64,000 bases of DNA from Falciphora oryzae. Its lineage: Eukaryota > Ascomycota > Sordariomycetes > Magnaporthales > Magnaporthaceae. Both the position numbers and the translations under genes were made by a program. This document shows, piece after piece, positions 1-10,406 of this stretch. The DNA lies in assembly GCA_000733355.1 (NCBI GenBank), contig JNVV01000096.1:6503-70502 (forward strand), given 5' to 3'. The notes beneath the pieces were generated by a model, which worked only from the letters and a program-made list of their open reading frames with translations, was not told where the DNA came from and ran no database searches. The number at the start of each line of letters is the position of its first letter. Position 1 is the stretch's first letter.

Positions 1-235
1 ACAAAGCGGGCTTGTTCCTGGTCGTCCGGGCAGCCGCGCAGGAAACTCGGGTGCGGTGGCGTCCTGCATCTCGCCGCTCCAGCCGAAGCGGCGGATGGGT
101 TCGGTTCAAATAGGACGGGGAATTGGTGGCCTGGCTCCAGATCAACATGGCGACCTTTCTCGGCGCCCGAGGGAAAAGCTTAGCAGGGGTAGCGCCTAGA
201 GGTCGCTCTCAGCGGTACTATATCGCTGGGGGTAC
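1..235. other. Unassigned GC-balanced flank
   Basis: No repeat copy elsewhere in the window and no protein that I recognise in any frame. Unlike the transposon-filled sequence further on, this stretch shows no RIP-like excess of TA dinucleotides, so it may be old single-copy flank. It ends in GGTAC (231-235), the left target duplication of the neighbouring solo LTR. Confidence 0.35.
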
Positions 236-446
236 TGTTACGGCCAGACTAATGGAGGCACGCTGGCCTTGCATTGGCGCTATGAACGAAGATTCTACAC
301 TGAAGAGAAAGGAAAGGAAATGGCGCTGGTCGCGCCGGCGCGACCCGCGCCTGAAGTTGCCGCGATCTGTGTGGCTTGAATGCTTGTATCTGCCCCACAG
401 CTGTGGCGGTGCCACTGGACGTATGGCCTGTGGCGGGACCGTCACA
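236..446 (-). mobile_element. Solo LTR of gypsy family B
   Basis: This 211-bp block starts TGTTACGG and ends CCGTCACA and is the reverse complement of the 220-bp LTRs of element B (2501-2720 and 15247-15466). GGTAC flanks both sides (231-235, 447-451), a perfect 5-bp target duplication. That marks a complete insertion later reduced to one LTR by LTR-LTR recombination. It carries one copy of an 11-bp motif (AGCTGTGGGGC) that is tandemly doubled in B's LTRs, so it comes from a slightly different source copy. Its sequence is little mutated. Confidence 0.93.
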
Positions 447-451
447 GGTAC

Positions 452-1006
452 AGGTTTCAGTAAAGCTGCAGTCAGCTTTGCACGGCGGCAATGACCCGGT
501 TCGTTCGGGATTTGAAAAAAAAAAAAAGAAAAGCCATTCGCGAAAGGGTTCTCCTCAGAGAACATAAATGCCCCGATAATAGCCCCGTACGAGGGGAAGC
601 AGTTCATTGGTCATATGGTGTCGCCCAATATTCGATTGGACCCAAAGACGCGTCTGAGCGGGGTGGTCGGTTGGGATCTCCAGCAGTCTGCCGGCCCTGG
701 AAATGGCTTACTTAGTAAACACCTTACCTACGGTAAATACTACGTCGCAAGAAAGGAGGGAGCGACCGAACCGCCGGGATGTGATCTCGGCGACTCTAGG
801 ACCTAACGACATTACAGAAGTAACAATAAACCGGTTAGTTAATTAACAGTATTCATAAAGGCGTCTTGGTGTCACTAAACCTGAAAAACAGGACCCGGCC
901 CGACCGACAGCCGATGGCGATCGTAGTTCCCCATGCAGCCGATAACAACGGTTGGAACTCGTATGGCAGCCACAGCACGCGCTCTCCGTTCCATATAATC
1001 CAGGAA
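452..1006. other. Unassigned flank between solo LTR and miniature LTR element
   Basis: This GC-balanced stretch contains a run of A at about 517-529. Several short frames are open, but none resembles a known protein and none has a supporting start context. I see no repeat copy in the window. It is probably the same ancestral locus as positions 1-235. Confidence 0.35.
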
Positions 1007-1011
1007 CCATC

Positions 1012-1146
1012 TGTAACAGCCCGTGTGGGTTGTGTGCGCTGCCCTCCCTTGATAAGCTGTGCAGACGGGCGATTCAAGCAGCAGCTTGGATTGAAGACCT
1101 TTTGGTTATTGGCTCAGTGGTATAAGGCCCGCGCCGCTGTGTTACA
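1012..1146 (+). repeat. 5' LTR of the miniature element
   Basis: 135 bp, TG...CA ends with the short inverted termini TGTAAC / GTTACA. It is identical to the right copy except for C versus T in the motif GATTCAAG. It contains TGGCTCAGTGG (1110-1120), similar to a tRNA box A. Confidence 0.88.
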
Positions 1147-1466
1147 ATTATCCAAGCTGCTCACGGTCGGAGCCCTGAGTTCGATTCTGGCTGCGCGCAC
1201 AAGTTTCTGGGGTGACTTGGTGCGGTCGTGCGGGGAATTGAAAGCGGGGTAGCTGGCTGACAACGACGAGTCAGTGGCGCATGGGCGCAAGAGTGTGGCG
1301 TCGTGGGGCGCACGCACGCATGATTCGAGCGTTGGGGGTTGACACAGCTTCTCAATTGGCAATTGACTCAGGGGAGCAATTGGCCCGTGATTCACGCGAC
1401 GCTAGGTCCGCGTACCTAGGTTGGATTGAGTAGACCCGGAAAAGTCTATCTTGGAAGGGGGATAGT

Positions 1467-1601
1467 TGTAACAGCCCGTGTGGGTTGTGTGCGCTGCCCT
1501 CCCTTGATAAGCTGTGCAGACGGGCGATTTAAGCAGCAGCTTGGATTGAAGACCTTTTGGTTATTGGCTCAGTGGTATAAGGCCCGCGCCGCTGTGTTAC
1601 A
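1467..1601 (+). repeat. 3' LTR of the miniature element
   Basis: 135 bp, 134 of 135 bases identical to the 5' LTR. It is preceded by the purine tract at 1453-1462 and followed directly by the target duplication CCATC (1602-1606). Confidence 0.88.
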
Positions 1602-1702
1602 CCATCGCCGTCGAAGCCGTACGGCTTTTGCTTTAGCTGCTGCTCCCGCCGCCGTTGGGTGTTGGCTCCTGCGGCGGGAGCGGCGTCAGCGACCTCGCTA
1701 TT

Positions 1703-2227
1703 TTAAACTGCCCCGGGAGCGGCGCTGCCTAAGTTTATGCGACCGGTATTTGTAAAGAAAAACGGCATTGAAACGTCGAACTCCATAGTACGAACGAAAC
1801 TGTTCCCCGGTAGCGTTTGCTGCAGTTCGCCCGTGCCGGCATGCCAAAGCTTAACGGTGCTATCGTCCGACGCCGACGCCACGAGTTTGCCGTCAGGCGA
1901 AAACGCTATTGCGTTGACCCAATCGCTATAGCCGCTAAACGTATGGATTTCCCCGCCCGTACCGGTATGCCACAGCTTAACGGTGCTATTGTGCGACCCC
2001 GACGCCACGAGCTTGCCGTCGGGCGAAAACGCCACGGCTTTAACCCAATCGCTATAGCCCGTTAGCGTTTGGTTTTCCTCGCCCGTACCGGTATCCCAAA
2101 GCTTAACGGTGCCATCGTCCGACGCCGACGTTACGAGTTTGCCGTCGAGCGAAAACGCTACTGCGTTAACCCAACCGCTATAGCCGCTAAACGTGTGGAT
2201 TTCCCCGCCCGTGCCGGTATGCCATAG
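1703..2227 (-). pseudogene. C-terminal fragment of WD40-repeat protein (fungal NLR type), truncated by LTR element C
   Basis: The minus frame is open from the element C junction at 2227 to a TAA at 1703-1705, with no start codon of its own because the 5' part is missing. It encodes WD40 units of about 42 residues (126 bp), each with AFSPDGKLVASGS followed by TVKLWHTGTG. Three junctions are visible and the last unit decays into a tail containing FTNTGRINL, typical of the C-terminal end of fungal NACHT-WD40 (HET-E/NWD2-like) proteins. In that family the WD40 blades form a ligand-sensing propeller in heterokaryon incompatibility and immunity. The units are nearly identical in DNA, as in high-fidelity WD40 genes that shuffle repeats. 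The frame has no RIP stops. The NACHT part is not in the window, so the NLR assignment rests on the repeats and tail only. Confidence 0.8.
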
Positions 2228-2500
2228 TGTAACAAGGGGTCAAAGACGGCTTGGAAAAGGATCTCTATATTGCAGATAATCTTTCTATGGGCTTAAAAGA
2301 TGCTTGAGGAAAAACGAATCTTTTATAAAGGACATAGGAAATAACAGGGTTTATATAAACCACCCTGTAATCCGTGCGAAGTATTAAGTACATAATTCAC
2401 ACTGCCCCTCCGGCCTTCGGCCTTTGGGCCTCGGGGCCGTTAGGCACCTATACCGGTTCCCGGACCTTTTGTAAAGCCGATTAGGTAAATCCACAGGTTC
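2228..2500 (-). repeat. 3' LTR of element C, first part
   Basis: It starts TGTAACAAGG and matches the 5' LTR of C at 22179-22463, including the TATA-like TTTATATAAA. It breaks off at GGTTC (2496-2500), where element B is inserted, and resumes at 15472. Confidence 0.92.
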
Positions 2501-2720
2501 TGTGACGGTCCCGCCACAGGCCATACGTCCAGTGGCACCGCCACAGCTGTGGGGCAGCTGTGGGGCAGATACAAGCATGCAAGCCACACAAATCGCGACA
2601 ACTTCAAGCGCGTGTCGTGCCGGCGCGACCAGCGCCTTTCTTTTCCCTCTCCTTAGTGTAGAATCTTCGTTCATAGCGCCAATGCAAGGCCAGCGTGCCT
2701 CCATTAGTCTGGCCGTAACA
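2501..2720 (+). repeat. 5' LTR of element B
   Basis: 220 bp with TG...CA ends. It contains the tandemly doubled AGCTGTGGGGC that the solo copy at 236-446 has once. It differs from the 3' LTR at four sites, all C/T or G/A. Confidence 0.93.
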
Positions 2721-2899
2721 CAATTCTACACTCATTTAAATCGCTTGCCGGCGATCTAGAAATAGGCACTTTTCCTTTACGTCGCGGCGGCGCGCGACGC
2801 AAATCAATTCGCCAATCCAAAACCCAAAACCCAGAACCAAACCGACGCCAAACACCGTCGGGGCTCAATTGAGCGTCAGAATCAGGATCGGACCAGCCA

Positions 2900-4233
2900 A
2901 TGTCCAAGCAAAAACGCTATCCTTCCACGAATCGCCAGTTAGCTCGACTCCATTTAGGAACCGCGGCCCAAATAACGCCGCCCCAAAACCCCGAAGTCCA
3001 GACAGCGCCTTACGCAGAATCAATCACTGTGGCCGGTAACAGCAGCTTATCGGCCGACCATAGTGACTCCAAAGAACCCGATAACGTCCCGTCCACCGTT
3101 AAACCAAAACCCGGTCCGGAGCAAAAGATGGGTGACAACAGGCAAAACGCTACCGTAGCCGGCATTTCCGCTGCGGAGGCTTAAGAACTGAAAGATATGA
3201 TTGCAGCGCTGCAAACGCAATTGGCCAATGGTGGAGGAAGCCGCTAAACCCGGGAGGCGACGCCCGCCGATAGTGTTTTCGGGGGTACCCAGTTTACTCC
3301 AACTGGTTAAGCCGCCAACCCCGTGTTCAAACCGTACGGACCGATTGCAAAAAGCGCAAATCCCCGCTATAACAATAAGGCCAAAAAACGAGGCGTCGCG
3401 CCCAAAATCTTTAAAAGCAACAAAAAAACCTTTGACTTATAGGTTAAAACCGTAGCCAACAAGTTTGAGGAAAACGACGAGACCTTCCGGACGGAGAAAA
3501 GCCGGATAAACAAACTGATAAAGTATTTCGAAGGCGGCTTATTGGAGGTATTGCAACCACGACTCCTATCGGATGATAACCTATTTTCGTTTGTTGCTGA
3601 AATGGTTTAGGTCCTAAGCGCGACCTACCATAACCTAAACCAAACTTCGGCCGCTTAAGCCAAATTTGCAAAGCTAAAATACGACCTAGCAAAAGACACA
3701 AACATCCACGTGTTTTTGGCCAGCTTTAATAATTTGGCCCAAACAGCTAATATTACCGTAGCCGATATAAAAATGACTTTATGGGAGCACATCCCACCGA
3801 ACCTTAACTTTCGGCTGCTCACCGATGCCTAAAACCCGGACATCAGTTACGAGGTTTTTAGCAAAAACGTCGCTAACGCAGCTTATAGCTAGAAGCGACA
3901 TTACGAAGAGACTAGCGAGCGCAAAGCTGGTTAACGGAGCAACCGCAACAAACCCAAAAATGGCGGCAAATCACCACCCCGAAACAAGGCATAGGACGAT
4001 TAGCGGAAAGATAGGGATAGCAATTTAGCTATTTCCAATTCGAAGGATGGCAAAGCTTTGACTCCGGCAGAGCGTGAGGCTTACATTAAGGCTGGTATAT
4101 GCTTTACGTGTGGCGAGCGGCACCTTTTTAAGGATTGCCTGAACCGAGGCAAGGTTGTTGCAGTCGGAATTAGGCAAAGCAAAAAGGGATTGGAAGCCGA
4201 GTCGTTTTCGTCGGATGAATCGGGAAAAGAGTA
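2900..4233 (+). pseudogene. gag: Gag of element B (RIP-damaged)
   Basis: The frame starts with ATG at 2900 and remains readable, through several TAG/TAA stops, to TAG at 4231-4233. Its N-terminal region is rich in Ala, Pro and Gln. The middle resembles a capsid domain (segments around 3680-3830 include LASFNNLAQ and LWEHIPPNLNFRLL). A single zinc knuckle lies near 4098-4140 (CFTCGERHLFKDC), with three residues between the second Cys and the His rather than the usual four. Gag assembles the particle and binds the RNA. Stops sit where Gln or Trp codons would be expected. Confidence 0.8.
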
Positions 4234-4261
4234 GGACCACCGGAAGTCTTTACGGTGGTTT

Positions 4262-4393
4262 TTATACCTATATTAGCCCGAGTTAAGAGTTAATTAATGT
4301 TTTCGTTTACTAAAACCGCTTTCGTATAAGTGAATGGGATTAGCTTCCGCGTTAAAGGGCTATGTGATATAGGAGCAGACATAGACTTACTGG
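4262..4393 (+). pseudogene. pol: Protease region of element B, 5' part (split by element A)
   Basis: A short stretch reads NGISFRVKGL then CDIGAD, matching the active-site region of an aspartic protease where DTGA or DSGA is expected. DIGA is explained by a C-to-T change of a Thr codon. The reading breaks at 4389-4393 (ACTGG), the target duplication of element A, and continues after 11389. Confidence 0.65.
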
Positions 4394-4679
4394 TGTCACA
4401 CGGAAGAACCTGTGGACTCACCTAATCGGCCCCACAAAAGGTCCGGGAACCAGTATAGGTGCCCAACGGCCCCGAGGCCCAAAGGCCGAAGGCCGGAAGG
4501 GCAGTGTAAATCATGTACTTAATACTTCGCACGGATTACAGGGTGGTTTATATAAACCCTGCCATCTCCTATGTCCTCCATAAAAGATTCCTTCTTCCTC
4601 AAGCATCTTTTAAGCTTATAAAAAGATTATCTGCAATCTAGAGATTCTTTCTCCAAGCCGTCTTTAACCCCTTGTTACA
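4394..4679 (+). repeat. 5' LTR of element A
   Basis: 286 bp, TGTCACACGG...CTTGTTACA. A TATA-like TTTATATAAA lies at about 4547-4556. It belongs to the same subfamily as the LTRs of C and differs from the 295-bp LTRs of D mainly in the central GC-rich block. Confidence 0.93.
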
Positions 4680-4778
4680 AATAATCTTTCTACGCTCTGC
4701 CCCCTGACGGAAGCCTCACTATCTTTCTTCCTAAACTCTGGAAAGGCCCTGTTAATCGGTACCCCCAAGCCCCAACTA

Positions 4779-7400
4779 TTGCCTTCTTTAGCGAATAAAA
4801 CCCTAGGGCCACACCACAAACATTTTAACTGTTACCGGTGTTTTCGAACGGGTAAAAGCGAAAAGAATATACAAGAGGGTCGTTTCACCCTTTCAATCGC
4901 CCTAGCGAAATTACGGGATTCCAAAGGAGGCAGGAAGATCTCCCTTGTACGTTTGGGACTTTTCGCTGCCCAAAAATACAAGGAACCGGACCCCCTCATC
5001 TCGTCTGCAACGACATCTCCTTCCCTACCAAGCGATTTTGGCATGCCGGCCGTAAAATCAACGGAATCCCCTTCTTTGCCCAGCGATTCCGGTATACCTG
5101 CCGATACGATGCCGGCCCAATCTAAAAAAGCGGCCGGAAAAGCCCCCGAAGGCCCCTCCCGGTTTGCACCGGAAGAACGTTAAGATACCCCTATGCTCGA
5201 CGATCAGGGGGCATTTATCCTTTATTCGGCACCCCCCTTTAACATAGCCCTCGAATAACAAGCCCTTATATCCGTGGGACGCCTTCAGGACCCCCCGGGT
5301 TGGATAACCGAAATCCAACGGGAATTCATTAATACGCACGAAGCAATTTCGGCCCTATCCCGAAATGTAAGCCAGAAAATTCTCGCCGATCGGGAACAAA
5401 TCCGCGAAATCGGGACCCATTACGACCGCATCACCCACGCGTACCATACCGTCGTCTCTTTATATAAGGAAGGCCTAATCGCTTCCGCCGACTAACAAAA
5501 GGCATTTCGGCAACGGATTATCGGAAAAAGCCAGGCATTTGCATAACAAATTTGGGCTACGGTTGCCACTTTGGCCGAAAAGCAACAAACCCGTTCGGAG
5601 GCCCTAATTCAGCTCCGGGATGTTACTCGGGCCTAACAAAACCACTTGCAAAACCTACAAGCACGGCTTTCCACCTTCGAAAAGGGAGTTACTAACTAGG
5701 CCGCCGATAAAGATGCCCAAATCCAGGATCTCCTAACTAAGGAGCATGTTTCGCCTAAAGCCCTCACCGAAACCGAACGACGCATATTAGCCCAAACTCA
5801 CCAGCTTGTCAAAAACGCCGTACGGGAAAGCCGGCGGCTTACAGCACAAAAAAAACGGCCTAAAGCAGCTACTGTACTTTCGGCCCTGCAACGATCGTCT
5901 TAATAACCCGGATCAAACCGAAGCTCTCCCTAGGACGTACCCGTCCCTACTAGGGAAGATAGGGCCGAAGTTGATACCGATATATTTCCGCCTTCCGCTT
6001 TTAAACAAACAAGCTTAATGGCGCGGGAACGGATCGTCGGATCGAACGCCGGCTTGCTAACCGCACAAATGGAAAAAACCCTAAAGGACTTACAAACCCG
6101 AACAAACCAAACCCGCACAAACATTACGCCGGAACGGACACAGGGACAACCCGCCGATAATCCGGACTTTTCGAACTCTTCGGAATCGGATAATAGCGAT
6201 AATAACCTACCACCGCGACCTCTTAACCGAAAGCTACGGCTATTCCGATCACCCTTTCCGCCAAACGATAGGGCCTCGCAACCCTCTAAAGGAATTTCCC
6301 AAAGCACGGTTTTTATAATCAACCCCGTACAACTTAAAGCCCCCAGCGCTTTCAAAGGGGACCGCACCAAATTTAAAAACTAGTGGTTCGTGGTACAAGC
6401 TTATATAAACGCCTGCCCCCAAAACTTTACGGGTAACCCGCACCGCATCACTTGGGTCGGGTCCCTCTTAAAAAGAGCCGCCCTCCAATGGCACGTGGCT
6501 AGGGCACGTTCACTAGAATTTATAAACGTTCAAAATTCCTGGAAAAGATACGCTTCGTCGCTGGAGGAGCACTATAAAAACCCTAACGAGGAACGAACCG
6601 ATGCCAAAAAGCTCCGGTCCCTAAAATACAGCGGCGATATCGTCGGTTACCTAACGGAATTAGGGCAGTATAATATCACTACCCGATAAACCGGCACGAC
6701 CTTCCGGGATTTCGTCCGATCCTCGCTACCCGAAGGTATCGCCGATTTGGTATATGCCAATAAAGGTCGAATCCCTACGGACGACGCCGAATTCCTCAAA
6801 GCCTTCCAAAAGGCAGGGATCACTTACGAGCAAAAGCTCGCGGACAGAGCCTCCATTAAGGCTTTAATGCAAAGAACAGGCCAAAAGGAAAAGGGAAAAA
6901 ACGAGCCCGCTTCGAATCAGGAGCGCTCGAACGCGGGCCGTCGCCGCGGCAAAGGCTCCAAAGACAGGAACCCAAGTCCATCCTCAAGCTCCCGTTCCGG
7001 AAAGAAAGCCAACAATAAGGCCGATAAAAAGAGTAACATTTGGACTACCACCAAATTGGCACTCGAAGGAATCGAACAACGCGATATCGACGCACGAAAG
7101 TTGGCCAAAGCCGACTGCTAACGTTGTGGAAGAAAAGGGCACCACACGTTAAAATGCTACGCAAAAAAGGACACCAACGGCAAGGAACTCCCTCCTACAC
7201 CAGCAAAAACGGCCGGTGCCAAATCCATCCTTAAACGCCCGGCAACGGACGAACAAAAGGAACAGCCACAGGCGAAAAGGGCCAAAATCGCCGGCCTCGC
7301 TTCGGAAGCCCCGAGCGAACCACGAATCTTTAAACTATCGGATTCGGAATCGGACGATGACTGTTGACAACCATCGACCGTCGCTGCTGCACGAAGGCCC
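4779..7400 (+). pseudogene. gag: Gag of element A (RIP-damaged)
   Basis: The frame is homologous to the first ORF of C and D. The first segment (4779-5183) begins with LANKTLGP and opens at a TTG, not an ATG. A helical, coiled-coil-like part follows (5274-5870, ITEIQREFINTHEAISALS). Next come an acidic and proline-rich linker, a capsid-like domain (6330-6850, with NPHRITWVGSLLKRAALQWH), a basic serine-rich tail and a canonical CX2CX4HX4C zinc knuckle at about 7114-7158 whose second position is now a stop. Several stops and one probable frameshift split it. The capsid part is very unlike that of D although pol is nearly the same. Confidence 0.78.
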
Positions 7401-7436
7401 TTAACGGATAGGGAACTCGCAAGGCCAATCCTTCGC

Positions 7437-8051
7437 ATGTATATACGGGCGAAGGGATCAAAGGAGATACCTGTCCGGGTCCTTTTAAACGGAGGCAGCG
7501 ATACGAAGGTCATATCGGACAAAATAGCGAAGCAACTCCCGGGTCACCTGGTTAACAAAGCTATCCCTCGCGTAATAACCTCCTTTTCAAAGAAAGTCGA
7601 ACCAGAGGCCGGAAAGCAACTAATTATCGACGTTACCCTCCGGCACAAAACACACTATTCCACGGAAACGTTCGAAGTTAGTCCTACGGATCCGGAATGC
7701 GATATTATCCTACCCTTCGCATGGCAACGGCAACACCCACCGCTGGGGCTACTGGATCGCGACCTTCGGGATATCCGGATGGATTCGGACAAATGCCGGA
7801 AGTGCAACAAGCCCCGGGCACGGAAGCCACAAGATTTACGGCCGCCCCGAGGCTTACGCCTTCGGGAGAATATGAAAACAACCGAACCCGCAGTTATTGC
7901 GGCCATTAAGTACGGGCATGGTATTCCTTCCCCTAAGGAAGTGGCCAAAGCAGATTCGGACGGCCTCAAATCGGTACCAGAGGAGTTTAGGGAGTTCCTT
8001 CCTATTATGACGGAAGCGGCTGCCACCCGTTTTCCCGATCATCAGCCCTAG
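7437..8051 (+). pseudogene. pol: Protease and linker of element A
   Basis: 204 residues are open from MYIRAKGSKE. The aspartic protease site reads LLNGGSD (Asn codon 7488-7490), where element D keeps LLDGGSD, so the catalytic Asp is lost by a G-to-A change. A Cys pair (CRKCNKP, about 7797) and a charged linker lead to the reverse transcriptase. The protease would cleave the Gag-Pol polyprotein in the particle. Confidence 0.8.
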
Positions 8052-8890
8052 GACCACGAAATTCACCTTAAAGAAGGAGCTCAATTAACCCATAGCCCCC
8101 TATACCAAATGAGCCAAAAGGAGCTGGACGTTTTAAAGCTTTGGCTGGAAAAGCATGTGCGAACCGGCAAAGTTAGGCCATGCAAAACTGCCAACAGTTC
8201 GCCCCTTATGTTCGCAGAAAAGAAAAACCCCCTCGATCCTTTAAAGGTAGTGGTTGACTATAAGGACGTAAACGCTAAAACGATTCCGATTCGGTGCCCT
8301 ATCCCGCTTATTACGGAGCTCCAGGATTGATTTCGGAATGCCAAATAAAAAACGAAAATCGACCTTAAAACCGGGTTTAACCTAATTCGGATGAAAAAAG
8401 GGCACGAATAGCTTACGGCCTTCCGCTGCAAATACGGCGTTTTTAAATTCACGGTTATGCCTATAGGCCTCATTAACGCCCCCGCCACCTTCCAAAGCAT
8501 AATGAACCATATCTTTATGGACCTTATCGATACCGGGCTCCTTGTGTATTTGGATAACCTCCTAATATACGCAAAAACCAAAGAATAATACGATAATTTG
8601 GTAAAGGAGGTGCTTCGCCGCCTTACCAAACACAACCTGGCCGTGGCCCCTCGCAAATGCGTTTAGGGGGTGCACGAAGTCGAGTTCCTTGGTTATATAA
8701 TAGGACCCGATAGCATCGCAATGTCCAAGGATAAAGTGGACGCCATTGTGCAATGGGAAGCCCCTAAAAGCCTTAAGGACTCCCAATCCTTTATTAGCTT
8801 CGCCAACTTTTATAAAAGGTTTATCAAAGGGTTTTCAAAAAATCGTTAGGCTTATAACGACGGCCAACGCCTTGCCTAAAAGCTAATGGC
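8052..8890 (+). pseudogene. pol: Reverse transcriptase of element A
   Basis: Recognisable RT blocks are [62 protein letters not shown] and the catalytic box YLDN at 8547-8558. The expected motif is YLDD; the last Asp codon changed GAC to AAC, in TpG context. Stops at several Gln and Trp positions break the frame. It is inactive. Confidence 0.88.
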
Positions 8891-9360
8891 GATAAACCCC
8901 CGAAATGGAATAAGCTTTCGAAGCCCTTAAAGTCGCTTTCGTTTCGCCTCCGATACTCCGGCATTTTAATCCGTTTCTCCCGGCGCAAGTCGAAGTAGAC
9001 GCCTCGGACTTTGCCTTTGGAAGGGTGTTATCCCAAAGGGACCCCGAAACCAATAAACTGCACCCCGTTGCTTTCCATTCACGTAAAATGTCGCCCGCCG
9101 AAATCAATTATGAAATCCACGATAAGAAACTTTTAGCGGTCGTTGATTGTTTCGCTAGATGGAAGCATTACCTCGAAAGGGCAAAGTACCGGATAAAGGT
9201 TTATACGGATTACCGGAACCTCGAATACTTCCTAACGGCCAAAATCCTTAATCGAAGGCAAGCTAGATGGGCATAACAGCTAGCCGGCTACTGGTTTATA
9301 ATTAACTACCGGCCAGGAAAGCAAAACGATAAGGCTGATGTGCTATCGAAATTACCCCAG
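8891..9360 (+). pseudogene. pol: RNase H of element A
   Basis: Readable blocks are VDASDFAFGRVLSQ, HPVAFHSRKMSPAEINYEIH, DKKLLAVVDCFARWKHYL, VYTDYRNLEYF and INYRPGKQNDKADVLSK, the standard gypsy RNase H series. The initial Asp-rich motif is kept. Stops lie before 8996 and at about 9276. Confidence 0.85.
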
Positions 9361-10406
9361 CACAAACCTAAGAAAGGGGGGAGTAAGGATCAGCCGATCA
9401 CGACGATCCTGCAAAAAAAACACTTCCCAGCAAAAATTTCGGCCCTGGAAGGACAAAAAGATAACCCCATAAAAAAAGCTTTGCCGCAAAAAGCACCTTC
9501 TTTCCTCCTATCCCTAAGCCGGCTTTGCAGTATTCCAATCCTAAAGTGGGCTACGGAATTTATTAACAAAGTTAAACAAACTGGTATATCGGATCCCGAT
9601 TACCAAAGCCGCCTCCGGAAGCCCGAAAAGGGTAAAGAAATTGAGGATGGCCTCTTTTATCATAAAAAAAGATTGTAGGTGCCAACGGAGGCCCTACAAA
9701 AGGAAGTCCTCGAATCCGAACATAACACAAAAGTCGCTAGACATATAGGTATAGATAAAACCCTCGAGTTAATTACTCGGCACTTTTGGTAGCCCAACAT
9801 CGAAGCAAAAATCCGGGAATACGTAAGGGGATGCCTGGAGTGCCAACGCAATAAAGCCCCAAAGCATGCCCCCTTTGGACCCCTACAACCCATAGAGCTG
9901 CATTACCAGCCCTAAAAGACGGTGGCCATGGACTTCATCACGGACCTCCCTTTAAGCGATAGGTGCGATTCAATCTGGGTAATAGTAAACCCTTTTACCA
10001 AGATGGCGCATTTCGTCCCCCTCAAAATCGAGGGTAAGAAGTCGGATGACCTTATCCGCATTTTCGCCAAAGAATACTAGCGACTGCACGGTGTGCCTCT
10101 AAATATTATCTCTAATAGAGATTCCAGATTTACGAGCCACTTGTGGAAAGATTTCCTCCGTTTGGTAGGCATCAAGCCAAGAATGAGTACTGCCTTCCAT
10201 CCCCAAACGGATAAACAAACTAAAAGGCTTAACCAAAGCCTGGAGGCCTACCTTAGGTCTTTCGTAAATTACGAAATGACTAACTGGGTTGAGCTGTTAC
10301 CCACGGCGGAATTTGCCTATAATAATATATCCTCGGCAAGTACCTCTATTACTCCCTTTTTCGCCAACTACGGGTACCACCCAGCTTCCAATAATCCCCC
10401 TCTCCC
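9361..10406 (+). pseudogene. pol: Integrase of element A (runs into the gap)
   Basis: The H2C2 zinc motif (HIGIDKTLELITRHF then CLECQRNKAP, about 9744-9855) is followed by a core with AMDFITDLPLSD, DSRFTSHLWKDF and TDKQTKRLNQ. D and C read DRDSRFTS and TDGQTERLNQ at the last two, so A has lost the second Asp (now Asn) and the catalytic Glu (now Lys). The reading ends at the gap, which hides the C-terminal and chromodomain parts seen in D. Confidence 0.85.

Larger units (their letters stand above)
1012..1601 (+). mobile_element. Miniature LTR retrotransposon (TRIM-like), 590 bp
   Basis: Two direct 135-bp terminal repeats (1012-1146, 1467-1601) differ at one base. Each starts TGTAACAG and ends TGTTACA. 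CCATC lies immediately outside both ends (1007-1011 and 1602-1606), whereas the inner flanks differ, so the pair behaves as the LTRs of one element with a 5-bp target duplication. A purine tract (GGAAGGGGGA, 1453-1462) sits just before the right repeat, where a polypurine tract belongs, and sets the plus orientation. The 320-bp interior has no gag or pol. A box A-like stretch (1110-1120) in the left LTR and a box B-like stretch (1177-1187) in the interior resemble a tRNA-type internal promoter. Classification as a TRIM is inferred from structure alone. The near identity of the ends implies a recent insertion, and movement would need proteins from another element. Confidence 0.85.

Noticed and set aside
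218..607. Overlapping ORFs around the solo LTR
   Set aside because: They cover LTR sequence and its duplicates at 2502-2759 and 15059-15481; no protein family is recognisable.
1105..1200. A tRNA gene
   Set aside because: Box A- and box B-like words are present, but I could not form an acceptor stem or a five-pair T stem, and the first part recurs inside the second LTR without the rest.
1012..1601. Two independent MITEs instead of one TRIM
   Set aside because: The inner flanks of the two copies do not match their outer flanks; only the outer pair CCATC/CCATC forms a duplication, and a purine tract precedes the right copy.
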